This document shows, piece by piece, positions 9,121-17,829 of a stretch of DNA of 64,000 nucleotides. A program made the position numbers and the translations under genes. The first letter of the stretch is position 1; each line of letters begins with the position of its first letter. This stretch comes from Amycolatopsis sp. A133 (lineage in GTDB: Bacteria > Actinomycetota > Actinomycetes > Mycobacteriales > Pseudonocardiaceae): positions 186,001-250,000 of the forward strand of contig NZ_JAVHJU010000061.1 of NCBI RefSeq assembly GCF_031082405.1. Direction: 5' to 3'. The notes beneath the pieces are model-generated. The model was not told the DNA's origin, did no database searches, and saw only the letters and a program-made list of their open reading frames with translations.

Positions 9121-9708
9121 TCAGGCGAGGTCCCTGTTCCAGTCGAGCATCCCTTCGTCGTCGACGCTGCGGCGGTATCCGCCGAGGCGTCCGGCGACGT
9201 CGGTGAGCAGGTGGGTCACGCTGGACCATTCCGCTGCGTAGGCGCCTTCGTCGGCGTACCAGTTCATGAGGCAGCCGAACCGGCCGCCGGGCCGGGTGTC
9301 GACGCACAGCATGCCGCCGTCGATGGAGCGGCAGACGGGGACCAGCGCCGCGCAGTACGGGAAGACCTGTTCGCCGGCGGCCTTGTGGTGCCGGTGGTCG
9401 GCGGTGCAGCAGTCGGAGTCGAGAAATGGTTGCTGCCGAAGGTATTCTTCGCGGACCCGGTGCACCGCCAGTGGCACGAAGTGGTGCGGGACGAGCGCCC
9501 CGGCCCGGTAATCGCGTTCGTCGTCGACACCGTCCATGGCGGACCACCACTCGAGGAGGTCGGCGGGCAGTTCGGCGGGAAGCACACTCAGCAGCCGGTG
9601 CACCTCCGTGGCCGACGCCGGCGGCCTGATCACCCGGGCGGTGGCGGGCGCGAGGTCCTCGAGCAGAGCGACGATCCGCTGCCACGTCTCCGACAACACA
9701 GGGGGCAC
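9121..9708 (-). CDS. SMI1/KNR4 (SUKH) family protein
   Basis: A 195-aa soluble protein of the SUKH superfamily. Supporting features are the N-terminal W-x-RIVALLEDLAP helix, the SATEVHRLLSVLPAELPADL block followed by LLEWWSAMDG, and the C-terminal TRPGGRFGCLMNWYADEG and VTHLLTDVAGRL segments. SUKH proteins often act as immunity proteins against contact-dependent or polymorphic toxins, or as regulatory adaptors. No adjacent toxin gene is visible, so the immunity role is not supported here. Convergent with the EthD gene. Confidence 0.82.
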   Translation of the reverse strand: MPPVLSETWQRIVALLEDLAPATARVIRPPASATEVHRLLSVLPAELPADLLEWWSAMDGVDDERDYRAGALVPHHFVPLAVHRVREEYLRQQPFLDSDCCTADHRHHKAAGEQVFPYCAALVPVCRSIDGGMLCVDTRPGGRFGCLMNWYADEGAYAAEWSSVTHLLTDVAGRLGGYRRSVDDEGMLDWNRDLA

Positions 9709-9781
9709 CCCCGCAGTCTATCGAGGACGTGGCGACTCCGGCAGCGAGGAGCCCGGCCCGGAGAACAAGCGCCCGGCCGCC

Positions 9782-11365
9782 TCAGCAGGTGGGCGGGGTG
9801 CCCGGCCGGAGGATCACGTTCGGGGTCCGCGCCGGCTGGTCGCCGGTGGCCGGGACCGGGGGGCACACCCGGACCACCGGGGGGCCGCCGTCGGCGCGGT
9901 TGCCGCTGTTGTCGAACGTGATGGACCCGCCGGCGCCCGGCACCGCCTGGTTGCTGGACGAGAAGCCGCTGATCGCGGTGTTGACCTGGCTGCGCTGGAC
10001 CGGCTTCGCCGACGGGAGTGTCCGCAACGCCGCCGAAATCGTCGTCACGGCGTCGTAGCCGTTGACCGCCCAGCCGTCGTCGATGTGGGTCACGTCGAAC
10101 CCGGCTCCGGTGAACGCCGTTTCCAGGTCCCGGAACCCGGGGTTGTCGCCGCGGAAGCGGTCGGCGCCCGACACGAGGGTCGCGATGAGCCGGATCCGGC
10201 CGTCGGCGAAGCTCTGCGAGCGCAGGGCGCGCAGGCGGAGGTCCTCCAGCATGGCGTTGTCCTCCGGCGAGCGGACCCGGAGGCCGTCGGAGGTGCTGAC
10301 CACGGTGACCGAGGTGGCCGCGCAACGTCCGCCGAGGAAGGCCTCGTCGAGGCTGAAGAGGAACCGGGCGAGGTCGGTGCCGCGGGCGATGTAGAGCACC
10401 TCGACGTCCTTCGCGGTTCCGCAAACCCGTTGGGCGGTCAGCGGGACCGTGCTCGCCTCGTCGGCGTCGAACTTGACCTCGGTGATCTTGCCGCCGAAGC
10501 GGCGCTGCATGATCGGCAGCGCCGTGCACGGATACGGGTCGGAGCCGCCGGTGGGCACCATGATGAAGTCCGGCCGGCCCGGCAGCACGCCGGCGAGCCG
10601 CTCGATCTGCACGGCGTTCCGGTAGGCCACGCGGTAGAAGTAGTCCTTCCCGATCCCGCGGGGGTAGGTGATGTCCGGGTCGCACGCGCGGAAGTCCGGC
10701 TCGTCGTCGCGCGACCCGGTCTGGTCGAAGCCCTCGGCGGTGATCAGGTCGGAGACCATCGGGATCTTGGCCGCGGCCAGCAGGTCCGCCACCTCGGCCG
10801 AGCGCTGCTGGCTCAGCCCCAGCCCCGCGACCGCGACGACGGCGGGGTCGTCAGCCAGCTCGCGGGCCACCTCGACGGCTTCGTTGTCCGGGCCGTACGC
10901 GCCGACGTTCGCGACCACCAGCCGCATCGGGTGCAGGCACCCGGTGTCGTTGGCGTGCCGCTGCCCGGCGGCCATCCCTTCGAGTTCGTGCAGCGCGCGC
11001 CCGCCGGCGTTGCGGTCGGTCAACGTCAGCAGCACGCCGACGGTCACCGGGGTGCCCTGGGGATCGCACTTGTCCGCGGCCGCGGCGTTCTGCTGCTCGA
11101 CCACCTGCAACGCGGCGGTGAAGCGGTCGAGCCCGAAGTCGTACGTGCCGTCGCTCAACCCCACGCACTCGCCGCCGGCCGACCAGGCGGAACCGTCGAA
11201 CCAGCCGCAGGAGGACGCCCGCTGCAGCGGCTGCCGGAAGGTGAAACCGCCGGCCACCAGGAGGACGACGAGGAGCGCGGCCGTGAGCCGCCACCAGTCC
11301 GTCAAGCGGTGCGGGAAGTCCCGGTTCGGATCGGGGAAGATCACCCAGCGGTAGCGCGAGGACAC
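9782..11365 (-). CDS. Membrane-anchored periplasmic-binding-protein-like (PBP1) sensor
   Basis: A 527-aa protein with a short cytoplasmic N-terminus, one membrane segment (about 24-42) and a large external domain resembling LivK-type ABC solute receptors: ECVGLSDGTYDFG (66-78), a VAVAGLGLSQQRSAEVADLL strand-helix unit, KIPMVSD, YFYRVAYRN and a C-terminal VNGYDAVTTISAAL block. There is no lipobox and no ABC permease or ABC ATPase nearby. It begins with GTG 25 bases after the upstream P-loop ATPase gene, with a GAAAGGA ribosome site. The same PBP1 module is fused to the ATPase-like module in the 40671-43418 protein, so the two gene products very likely work together as a ligand-sensing complex. 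Ligand unknown. Confidence 0.75.
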   Translation of the reverse strand: MSSRYRWVIFPDPNRDFPHRLTDWWRLTAALLVVLLVAGGFTFRQPLQRASSCGWFDGSAWSAGGECVGLSDGTYDFGLDRFTAALQVVEQQNAAAADKCDPQGTPVTVGVLLTLTDRNAGGRALHELEGMAAGQRHANDTGCLHPMRLVVANVGAYGPDNEAVEVARELADDPAVVAVAGLGLSQQRSAEVADLLAAAKIPMVSDLITAEGFDQTGSRDDEPDFRACDPDITYPRGIGKDYFYRVAYRNAVQIERLAGVLPGRPDFIMVPTGGSDPYPCTALPIMQRRFGGKITEVKFDADEASTVPLTAQRVCGTAKDVEVLYIARGTDLARFLFSLDEAFLGGRCAATSVTVVSTSDGLRVRSPEDNAMLEDLRLRALRSQSFADGRIRLIATLVSGADRFRGDNPGFRDLETAFTGAGFDVTHIDDGWAVNGYDAVTTISAALRTLPSAKPVQRSQVNTAISGFSSSNQAVPGAGGSITFDNSGNRADGGPPVVRVCPPVPATGDQPARTPNVILRPGTPPTC

Positions 11366-11390
11366 GGTCGGGGGTCCTTTCGGAACGGAG

Positions 11391-13292
11391 TCAGTACCAG
11401 CGGCTGTCGGCCGAGTAGCGGGCGGCCCGCTCGAGGAACGGCTGTTTGTCCGCCACTCCCTCGGCTTCGGCGAGCCGGAGGAAGCCGTGCCAGGCGAGCT
11501 GCCGCAGGGCCGCGACGTCCTCCGGCCGCGTCACGCACGGATCCCGCTCCAGCGCGGGCACGATGCCGAGCAGCGCGTCGGTGTGACCGGCCGGAGTCGG
11601 CGGCCGGCCGAGGCCCTTGATCTCCGCCAGGTCGGTGACCCGCGGGTCTGGCGTGCGGACGACGGCGTCGAACAGCGCCAGCCAGTGCGCGGACGGCACA
11701 TCGGGCAGCAGGGTGGCCAGTTCGTCGGCGACTTTCGCGCGGCCGCCCAGCATCCGCTCGTGGTGCCATTGCCCGGCCCGGTCGTCCGGGTGGGTTTTCC
11801 CGCGCAGGAGCCGGAAAAGGCCTTCCCAGCCGGTTTGCGGTTCCGGGCGCGCGGCCAGTGCCCGCAGGCCGAGGTACCGGGCCAGCGGGTGGAGCCGCCG
11901 CTCGTCCCCGTCGTGGGCGGCCCACAAGGTCGGCGACGTGTAGAGCGGCGAGCCGAGGTCGAAGGGCGGGGGAAGCAGCGGAACGAGCGTTGCGGCCTCC
12001 TGCCAGGTCCGGGCGGCCGCCAGCGTGATCAGCGCATCCACCGCGGTGTCGTCCGGTCTCCGCTGGGGGTCGAGGCCGCGGACGAAGATTCTCAGCAGGT
12101 ACCGGTCGACGGGCACGTCCTCGTCGGGATCGTGGTCGTCCAGCAGTGCGCCCAGGTCGTCCAGCAGCCGCGGGTCCTCGCCCAGCCGCCGCAGCACGTA
12201 CTCCGTCGCGGCCGCGTGGCCGTGGGTGAGCCGTCCGGCCACGCTGCCGGTGCGTTCCGAGGCCGCCCAGTCGTGGCTGCGGGCCAGCTGCAGCACTTCC
12301 GCGGGCTCCAGGTCGGCCACCTCGACCCGGACCCGCGGCCCGGTCACCGGGCCGGTTCCCGGCCAGGGCACGGCACCCGTGGCGGCCGGCCCGGCGCTGG
12401 TCGTGACCACGGTCAGCGGATCGGGCAGCCGGTTCTCCTGGGTCGGCCGGGTGCCGGCGATCGACTGGCGCACCCGCAGCAGCGAGCGCACGAACGTCAC
12501 CGCCGCGGGCACGTCACCGTCGTCGAGCAGCAGCAGCATCTGCGGCGGCCGTCCACGGACGCGGGCGTGGCTGTGGCGCAGGTCCGCGAGGAACGCACCG
12601 ACCAGGACGTCGTCGACCCCGCGCCGGACCACGGGGTTTTCGCTCTTCGCCCGGGCGCTGAGCTGGATCAGCGTCTCCTCGGCGTCGTTCGCGAAGCCCT
12701 GGTCCTGGTGCTTGAACCAGTCCACGGCGTCGCCCCAGGAGAACCGCAGCAGGCCGCGCCCGCGGTACAGGCGGTTCAGCGCGCTTTCGGCGGCTTCCGC
12801 CGCCAGCCGCGGGACCAATTCCGGCAGACCGGGTACCTGGACGTGCACGAGCGCGAACGAATCGTGCGCCAGCGCTTTGAGGAAACGGTCGAGCGCGGGT
12901 TTGCGCTGGTAGTCGTTGAGCCGTTCCCGCAACCGGATCCGCTGGTCACCGGCGGGCAATCCGGCGAAATCCGCACTGATGGCGAGTTGCGCGATCAGGG
13001 AACGGCGAAAGGAAACCGGGTAGCCCCGGACGCCGACGCCCAATCCGAGCATGACCGAGGTCAGCAACGGGCGCAGCGACACCCGGTCGCCGTCCAGCAC
13101 CAGCGGCTGGACCAGCACGGAAGCCGTCCGTTCGCGCCAGGTCCGCAAGGCCTCCTCGAGAATCGCGGTCCGCCCGGAACCCCCGCAGCCGGTCAGGACC
13201 ACAATCGGCGGCGGCCCGGCGGAAACGTCCCCGGCCCGCGGTGCGGTCAGCTCGCCGATCAGGTCCAGAATCGACGTCCGTCCCACGAACAT
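11391..13292 (-). CDS. P-loop ATPase partner of the PBP1-like sensor (STAND-like)
   Basis: A 633-aa cytoplasmic protein, no signal or membrane segment. A Walker A motif GCGGSGRTA lies at residues 35-43 and a Walker B-like MLLLLDDGD at 252-260, followed by long helical regions without a known catalytic domain. I chose the ATG at 13292 (MFVGRTSILDL) because a purine-rich AGGGGGG lies 5 bases upstream; an ATG at 13310 would add six residues. The middle segment VLVGAFLADLR matches LLLVHAFLRDLR in the fused paralogue at 40671-43418, which is the main evidence that the two systems are related. It is the first gene of a two-gene operon with the PBP1-like sensor. Function not known; signal-transducing NTPase is inference. 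Confidence 0.75.
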   Translation of the reverse strand: MFVGRTSILDLIGELTAPRAGDVSAGPPPIVVLTGCGGSGRTAILEEALRTWRERTASVLVQPLVLDGDRVSLRPLLTSVMLGLGVGVRGYPVSFRRSLIAQLAISADFAGLPAGDQRIRLRERLNDYQRKPALDRFLKALAHDSFALVHVQVPGLPELVPRLAAEAAESALNRLYRGRGLLRFSWGDAVDWFKHQDQGFANDAEETLIQLSARAKSENPVVRRGVDDVLVGAFLADLRHSHARVRGRPPQMLLLLDDGDVPAAVTFVRSLLRVRQSIAGTRPTQENRLPDPLTVVTTSAGPAATGAVPWPGTGPVTGPRVRVEVADLEPAEVLQLARSHDWAASERTGSVAGRLTHGHAAATEYVLRRLGEDPRLLDDLGALLDDHDPDEDVPVDRYLLRIFVRGLDPQRRPDDTAVDALITLAAARTWQEAATLVPLLPPPFDLGSPLYTSPTLWAAHDGDERRLHPLARYLGLRALAARPEPQTGWEGLFRLLRGKTHPDDRAGQWHHERMLGGRAKVADELATLLPDVPSAHWLALFDAVVRTPDPRVTDLAEIKGLGRPPTPAGHTDALLGIVPALERDPCVTRPEDVAALRQLAWHGFLRLAEAEGVADKQPFLERAARYSADSRWY

Positions 13293-13364
13293 GTGCCCCC
13301 CTGACGCCATGCGCTCGCCACCCCCGTGAAGACCGGCACCTTATCGTTTCCGAGCGGGCGGGAG

Positions 13365-13389
13365 ATATCAAAACGGCCGGAAGCGGCCG
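13365..13389 (-). terminator. Intrinsic terminator after the membrane-protein gene
   Basis: Read on the minus strand, CGGCCG-CTTC-CGGCCG forms a six-pair GC stem with a four-base loop, followed at once by TTTT. It lies about 120 bases downstream of the stop of the 13507-14571 gene and upstream of the ATPase/PBP1 operon. Confidence 0.55.
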
Positions 13390-13506
13390 AAGGTCAGCCG
13401 AACGCCGCGGTGATGACCTGAATGCCGCATTGGTCGGCACGCGGTGTAACCGATTCCGCCGGACGGAGGTACCGGGCTGAGTTCCGAGGCGACCTTTCCG
13501 AGAACC

Positions 13507-14571
13507 TCAGCCGACGTCGGGCTCGGAATTGCCGCTCCGGCTCACCGGTGCCGGTTCCGCTTCGCTCAGCCGACGGCGGAGGCCGTAGGCGGCCGCGGCC
13601 ATCGCCAAGGCGAAGGCCCACAACGGCCACAGCAGCATCGGCAGCGTCACCAACGGCCAGTCGGTCACGGCGGTGAGGGCCGAGTCGCTCGTGGCGAACG
13701 TCAGCAGGAGGTCCTTGGCGGTGGTCGCCACCATCACCGCGACCACCAGGCCGGGCACCACCGCCAGCCGGATGGGCACCCGCCGGCCGCGTAGCACGGG
13801 GATCCAGCGGGGGAAGACCTCGCCCCAGGGCCGGATCAGCCCGCTGGTGAGCCAGGCGCCCGCGGCGGCCGACACGGCCAGCCCGAGTCCCGCCCACAGG
13901 ATCGGTTCGCCGAAGCCGAACATGTCGAACCCCGGCACGCAGAAGAACATCAGCACGCGGGTGAGCGCGTAGAGCGCCGGTGCTTCGATCGCGATCTTCG
14001 TCCAGAACCGGGTCCGCGCCTTCGCCCGGGCGAGCCGCCGCGCCCGTTCGGCCTCCGTCACCGCCGGTCCGGTGTCGCCGAGCCCGAGGCGCAGCCGCCC
14101 GGCGATGATCACGCCGAACGCGGCCACGGTGCACAAGAGGGTCAGCTGGAGGGCCAGGCCGGGTGACAGCAGGACCGACGGGTTCACCTCGTCAAATCCG
14201 AGGACCGAACCGACCAGGATGGCCGGGAGGTAGCCGGCGAGGATCAGGTTGGAGCCGTCCATCAGCATCAGCAACGCGACGATCGACGCGCCGGCCACCC
14301 AGGGCACCACGGCCCGCGCCCGGCGGCTCGCCAGCAGCCACAGTGCCCCGGCCAGCGCGATGACCGCGCAGGTGAGGAAGATCCCGTTGGCCCAGCCGTC
14401 CGGGTAGGCCGCCAGGGCCGAGCTGAACTTCCGGTCGGGACGGTCCAGCGGATTCGGGACGTCCCGCGCCAGCCAGTACGCACCCAGCGCGCTCAGTGCG
14501 AAGCTCGCTCCGGCGGCTGCCGCCACCGGAAGCCGCGTCCCCGGCAAGAGGCCGGGATCAGTGGTATCCAT
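13507..14571 (-). CDS. Multi-pass membrane protein of unknown function
   Basis: A 354-aa integral membrane protein with about eight hydrophobic segments, e.g. LPVAAAAGASFALSALGAYW, FLTCAVIALAGALWLLA, IVALLMLM, LALQLTLLCTVAAFGVIIAG, ILWAGLGLAVSAAAGAWL and a C-terminal LLWPLWAFALAMAAAAYGL. A basic cytoplasmic loop (RARRLARAKARTRFWTK) splits the two halves. I chose the ATG at 14571 (MDTTDPGLL) because the 69 residues encoded further upstream are low-complexity and overlap the region before the TetR gene stop. No catalytic motif recognised. Same strand as the TetR regulator, 91 bases downstream of it. Confidence 0.75.
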   Translation of the reverse strand: MDTTDPGLLPGTRLPVAAAAGASFALSALGAYWLARDVPNPLDRPDRKFSSALAAYPDGWANGIFLTCAVIALAGALWLLASRRARAVVPWVAGASIVALLMLMDGSNLILAGYLPAILVGSVLGFDEVNPSVLLSPGLALQLTLLCTVAAFGVIIAGRLRLGLGDTGPAVTEAERARRLARAKARTRFWTKIAIEAPALYALTRVLMFFCVPGFDMFGFGEPILWAGLGLAVSAAAGAWLTSGLIRPWGEVFPRWIPVLRGRRVPIRLAVVPGLVVAVMVATTAKDLLLTFATSDSALTAVTDWPLVTLPMLLWPLWAFALAMAAAAYGLRRRLSEAEPAPVSRSGNSEPDVG

Positions 14572-14662
14572 ACCGGCCACCCTGACGTCCCCGGGTGCGG
14601 CGGCACTTCCCCCGCCGGACCGGGTTTCCTCCCTCTCCGGGGGGAGCTGCGGAGCCGGCGCC

Positions 14663-15301
14663 TCAACCGTCCCGGCGGGCCGCGAGCCCGTCCAGGACGA
14701 TGCCGAGGTGCCGTTCGAACCGCTGGTCGCCCTCGTCGCAGCGGCGCCCGGCTTCCTTGACCAGCGGCGCGTTTTCACCCAGCCAGGCGTCGCGCTCGGC
14801 GAGGGAGAACCGCGCCGGATCGGTCCCGGCGGCTTGGCGTCGTTCCTGTTCTTCGATGACGAAGCCGACGACGAACGCGGTGACCACGTCGATGGCGTCG
14901 TCGGCGTCGGCGGGCTTCCAGCCGGCCGCGGCCCAGCGTTCGAACCACGGCTCCTTCATGCGGACCACGTCGGGGTCGGTGATCCGCGTGCCGCTGAAGA
15001 TGCGGGCCCCGTCGCGGTGGAGCAGGTATTCCGAGCGCAGGACGTGGGCGTAGGAGCCGAGGTCTTCGCGCCAGCCGTCGCCCGGGGGGATCGCCGCGAG
15101 GGCGCCGGTGACCCGGCGCATGACCTCGGTGGCCATCTCGTCGAGCAGCTCCTGCTTGTTGCGCACGTGCCAGTAGAGGGCCGGGGCGCGGACATCGAGC
15201 CGGGTGGCCAGCGCGCGGACGGTGAGGGCGTCCATGCCCTTTTCGTCGAGGAGTTCGAGCGCGGCCGTCACGATCCGCTCCCGGGTGATGCCCTTCGTCA
15301 T
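14663..15301 (-). CDS. TetR/AcrR family transcriptional regulator
   Basis: A 212-aa one-component repressor. The N-terminal helix-turn-helix is clear (TRERIVTAALELLDEKGMDA, then LTVRALATRLDVRAPALYWH and VRNKQELLDEM, residues 6-56), and the rest fits the TetR-type C-terminal ligand and dimer domain (about 75-205). It follows the esterase gene by 78 bases on the same strand, so it may control the esterase/MBL pair or the membrane protein downstream. Ligand unknown. Confidence 0.93.
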   Translation of the reverse strand: MTKGITRERIVTAALELLDEKGMDALTVRALATRLDVRAPALYWHVRNKQELLDEMATEVMRRVTGALAAIPPGDGWREDLGSYAHVLRSEYLLHRDGARIFSGTRITDPDVVRMKEPWFERWAAAGWKPADADDAIDVVTAFVVGFVIEEQERRQAAGTDPARFSLAERDAWLGENAPLVKEAGRRCDEGDQRFERHLGIVLDGLAARRDG

Positions 15302-15379
15302 GGGCGCGACCTTAACAATGTTCAGACACGGTGGCCAGGTGGTCGAACGGGTCCAGCTGCTCGTAGTGCGGAGCCGCTT

Positions 15380-16795
15380 TCAGGCGCCGAACCGGTGCAC
15401 CACCGGACTTGATGCCGTGCGTGCCGGCCAGCCCGGGTCGCCGGTTCTCGCGAACCGGACCCAGGCGCCGTGCACGCGGTGCGCGAGATCCCCGGGGGCC
15501 GGTGCCGGGCCGAGCAGGCCGGTTTCGCCGTGCAGCCACGGCCGGTCGGCCAGGTCGAAGACGAACGGCAGCTCGACGGTGTGCGTGGCGCCGAGCCGGC
15601 CGTCGAGGGCGGTGGAGCGGTGGGCGAACGAGTAGACGTGCGTGCGGCCGGCGGTGAGCCGCGCGTGAGCGGCGGCCATCCGTTCCGACCCGCGCCCGAA
15701 CAGCGCGTCGCCGAGCAGCTTCGACCGCCGTTCACCGGGTGGTGCCGTCGCCGGAAGCCCCGCGGGTTGTGCCGTGGCGGCGGCGAGGGCGAGCACGTCG
15801 GCCTCGGTGGAGGTTTCGAACTTTCCCTGTGGCACCAGGTAAAGATGGCCTTCTTCGGTGTTGGTGCCGATCAGCAGGTCCACCTGGCCGCCCGGCCCCG
15901 AGCCGAGTGCGTCGGCGGGCTGCGTGGGCAGCACCAGGCTGAACGGGCTGAGGCCGACGAGCGGGTCCGTGGCGGTTTCCGTGCGCAGGTCCACACCGGA
16001 CAGTGCGGGAAGGACCTCGAGGAAACGCTCGTCGGGGACGCCGGCGAAGGCCTCGGCCGTGGGTGCGGTGCCGAGCGCCGCGGCCGCGGCGGCGGTGACC
16101 CGCCGGGCCTGCTCGGGGGTGAACGCCCCGGTGCCGCTGCCGCTCTGCATGATCGCGCGGTGGAAAAGGCCCTTCGCCGCGGGTGTGGCGAGGAGGCCGC
16201 CGACGAGCGTGGCTCCGGCGGACTGGCCGAACACGGTGACGTTGCCGGGGTCGCCGCCGAACAGCGCGATCGTGTCGCGGATCCAGCGCAGGGCCAGCAG
16301 CACGTCGAGCAGGCCCCGGTTGTCCGGGGCGTTCCCGAGGCTCAGGAACCCGGGGACACCGAGCCGGTATTGGACGGTCACGAGGACGACGCCGTCGCGG
16401 CTGAAGGCGCGGCCGTCGTAGAGCGCGGCGCGGGCGGAGCCGGTGACGAACCCGCCACCGTGCACGAACACCATGACCGGGCGGTTCCCGCCGTCGGCGG
16501 CGGGGGTGCGGACGTCGACGGTGCGGTAGCCGGCGCCGCGGACCCAGCCCGGCCCGAAGTACGGGCTCAGGTCGAGGCGGCCGAAGTCCCGGGCCGGTTG
16601 GGGCGCGGTCGGGCCGGGCCGGGTGGCGTCGCGGACGCCGGACCACCCCGGGTGCGGTGCCGGCTCGCGGAAGCGGCCCGCGCCGGTGGGGGCGGCTGCG
16701 TACGGGATGGCCCGGTAGAACTCGCCGGCGGCGTCACGGAGCCCGCGGACGGCGCCTGCCGGTGTCCGGACGGTCGGATGCTGTGGGTGGAGCAC
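15380..16795 (-). CDS. Type B carboxylesterase / para-nitrobenzyl-esterase-like
   Basis: A 471-aa cytoplasmic alpha/beta hydrolase of the carboxylesterase/cholinesterase family, hydrolysing carboxylic esters. The N-terminal GAVRGLRDAAGEFYRAIPYA block, the oxyanion-hole HGGGF (112-116), the nucleophile elbow GQSAG with Ser192, and the acidic NTEEGHLY segment are visible. Length is slightly short for the family (about 500). It starts with GTG 25 bases after the MBL-fold gene, with GAGAGAGG upstream, so the two are co-transcribed and probably act on the same compound. Confidence 0.9.
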   Translation of the reverse strand: MLHPQHPTVRTPAGAVRGLRDAAGEFYRAIPYAAAPTGAGRFREPAPHPGWSGVRDATRPGPTAPQPARDFGRLDLSPYFGPGWVRGAGYRTVDVRTPAADGGNRPVMVFVHGGGFVTGSARAALYDGRAFSRDGVVLVTVQYRLGVPGFLSLGNAPDNRGLLDVLLALRWIRDTIALFGGDPGNVTVFGQSAGATLVGGLLATPAAKGLFHRAIMQSGSGTGAFTPEQARRVTAAAAAALGTAPTAEAFAGVPDERFLEVLPALSGVDLRTETATDPLVGLSPFSLVLPTQPADALGSGPGGQVDLLIGTNTEEGHLYLVPQGKFETSTEADVLALAAATAQPAGLPATAPPGERRSKLLGDALFGRGSERMAAAHARLTAGRTHVYSFAHRSTALDGRLGATHTVELPFVFDLADRPWLHGETGLLGPAPAPGDLAHRVHGAWVRFARTGDPGWPARTASSPVVHRFGA

Positions 16796-16820
16796 GTGAA
16801 GACCTCTCTCGCGCTTCGGG

Positions 16821-17729
16821 TCAGGCGCTGGGCGCGAAGCCGGCCCAGTCCGTGATGGCGAATTTGGTGCCGTCGCGTTTCACCTGGGCGGCGCCGTGGC
16901 CGCCGAAGTGCGCGGGGAAGACGAGGGCGCCGGTTTCGGCGGCCCGGCCGAGCAGGTTCCGGCGGGTGGCGCGGGCGGCGGCGGGGTCTTCGCAGAAGCA
17001 GGAGTTGGTGTCCGGCTCGACGATCTGCAGGGCGGTGTGCACCAGATCGCCGACGAACAACGCCCGGTCGCCGCCGGAGTCCAGGTGGAGCACGGACGAG
17101 CCGGGGGTGTGGCCGGCGGCGAGTTCCAGGCGGAGGTTGGCGTCGATGCGGAGGGAGCCGTCCCACAGCCGGGTCAGCCCGGCTCCGTGCACCGGGGCGA
17201 CGCTGTCTTCGAAGACGTTCTGGTTGCCGCGGCCGAGGCGGGGCCGGTGGTCGTTGGCGGGGTTCCAGAAGTCGAAGTCGCGGCGGGGCATCAGGTAGGT
17301 GGCGTTGGGGAAGGTCGGCACCCAGCGGCGGCCGTCGAGGCGGGTGTTCCAGCCGACGTGGTCGACGTGCAGGTGGGTGTTGACGACCAGGTCGACGTCC
17401 GCGGGCTGCACGCCGGCGGCGGCGAGGGCGTCGAGGAAGCCGGTGTCGAGGTGGCTCCAGACGGGGGAGTAGGGCCGCTCCTTGTGGTTGCCGACGCCGG
17501 TGTCGACGAGGATGGTGCGGCCTTCGCTGCGCAGCAGCCACGTCTGGATCGCCGACCGGCATTCGTTCGTGCCCGGGTCCCAGAAGTCCGGGGCCAGCCA
17601 GTCGCGGTGGTCGTGCCAGGCCGTTTCGGGGCTGTCGGGGAAGAACTCGGCGGGAGTCAGTTCGACCGAACCGTAGTACTCGGTGATCCGGGTGACGGTG
17701 ACGTTTCCGAGGGTGATTTCGTCGGGCAT
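16821..17729 (-). CDS. MBL-fold metallo-hydrolase
   Basis: A 302-aa metallo-beta-lactamase-fold hydrolase. The dinuclear zinc motif THLHVDHVGWN (HxHxDH) is intact, followed by the AAGHTPGSSVLHL histidine, the GDLVH aspartate and a C-terminal PAHFGGHG histidine. An ILVDTGVGN strand precedes them. The family includes lactonases and aryl-ester hydrolases. First gene of an operon with the esterase; divergent from an XRE regulator across 100 bases, so that regulator is the likely controller. Confidence 0.9.
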   Translation of the reverse strand: MPDEITLGNVTVTRITEYYGSVELTPAEFFPDSPETAWHDHRDWLAPDFWDPGTNECRSAIQTWLLRSEGRTILVDTGVGNHKERPYSPVWSHLDTGFLDALAAAGVQPADVDLVVNTHLHVDHVGWNTRLDGRRWVPTFPNATYLMPRRDFDFWNPANDHRPRLGRGNQNVFEDSVAPVHGAGLTRLWDGSLRIDANLRLELAAGHTPGSSVLHLDSGGDRALFVGDLVHTALQIVEPDTNSCFCEDPAAARATRRNLLGRAAETGALVFPAHFGGHGAAQVKRDGTKFAITDWAGFAPSA

Positions 17730-17829
17730 GAGCCCAGGTTCGCCGGGCCGGGGCGGTCGAGCCAGACCGCGTGCTGCCTACCCCTGGCAGGGTCAGGTTG
17801 CGGCGCCGCGGGTGTCGCATACTGGGGTC
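17730..17829. promoter_or_regulatory. Divergent promoter region, MBL-fold/esterase operon versus XRE regulator
   Basis: One hundred bases separate the two divergent starts and must hold both promoters and any operator. I see no clear -35/-10 pair or dyad that I would trust. Confidence 0.4.

Noticed and set aside
9782..11365. Branched-chain amino acid ABC transporter substrate protein
   Set aside because: The fold resembles LivK, but the protein has a membrane anchor instead of a lipobox and no permease genes, and a fused paralogue shows a different partner.
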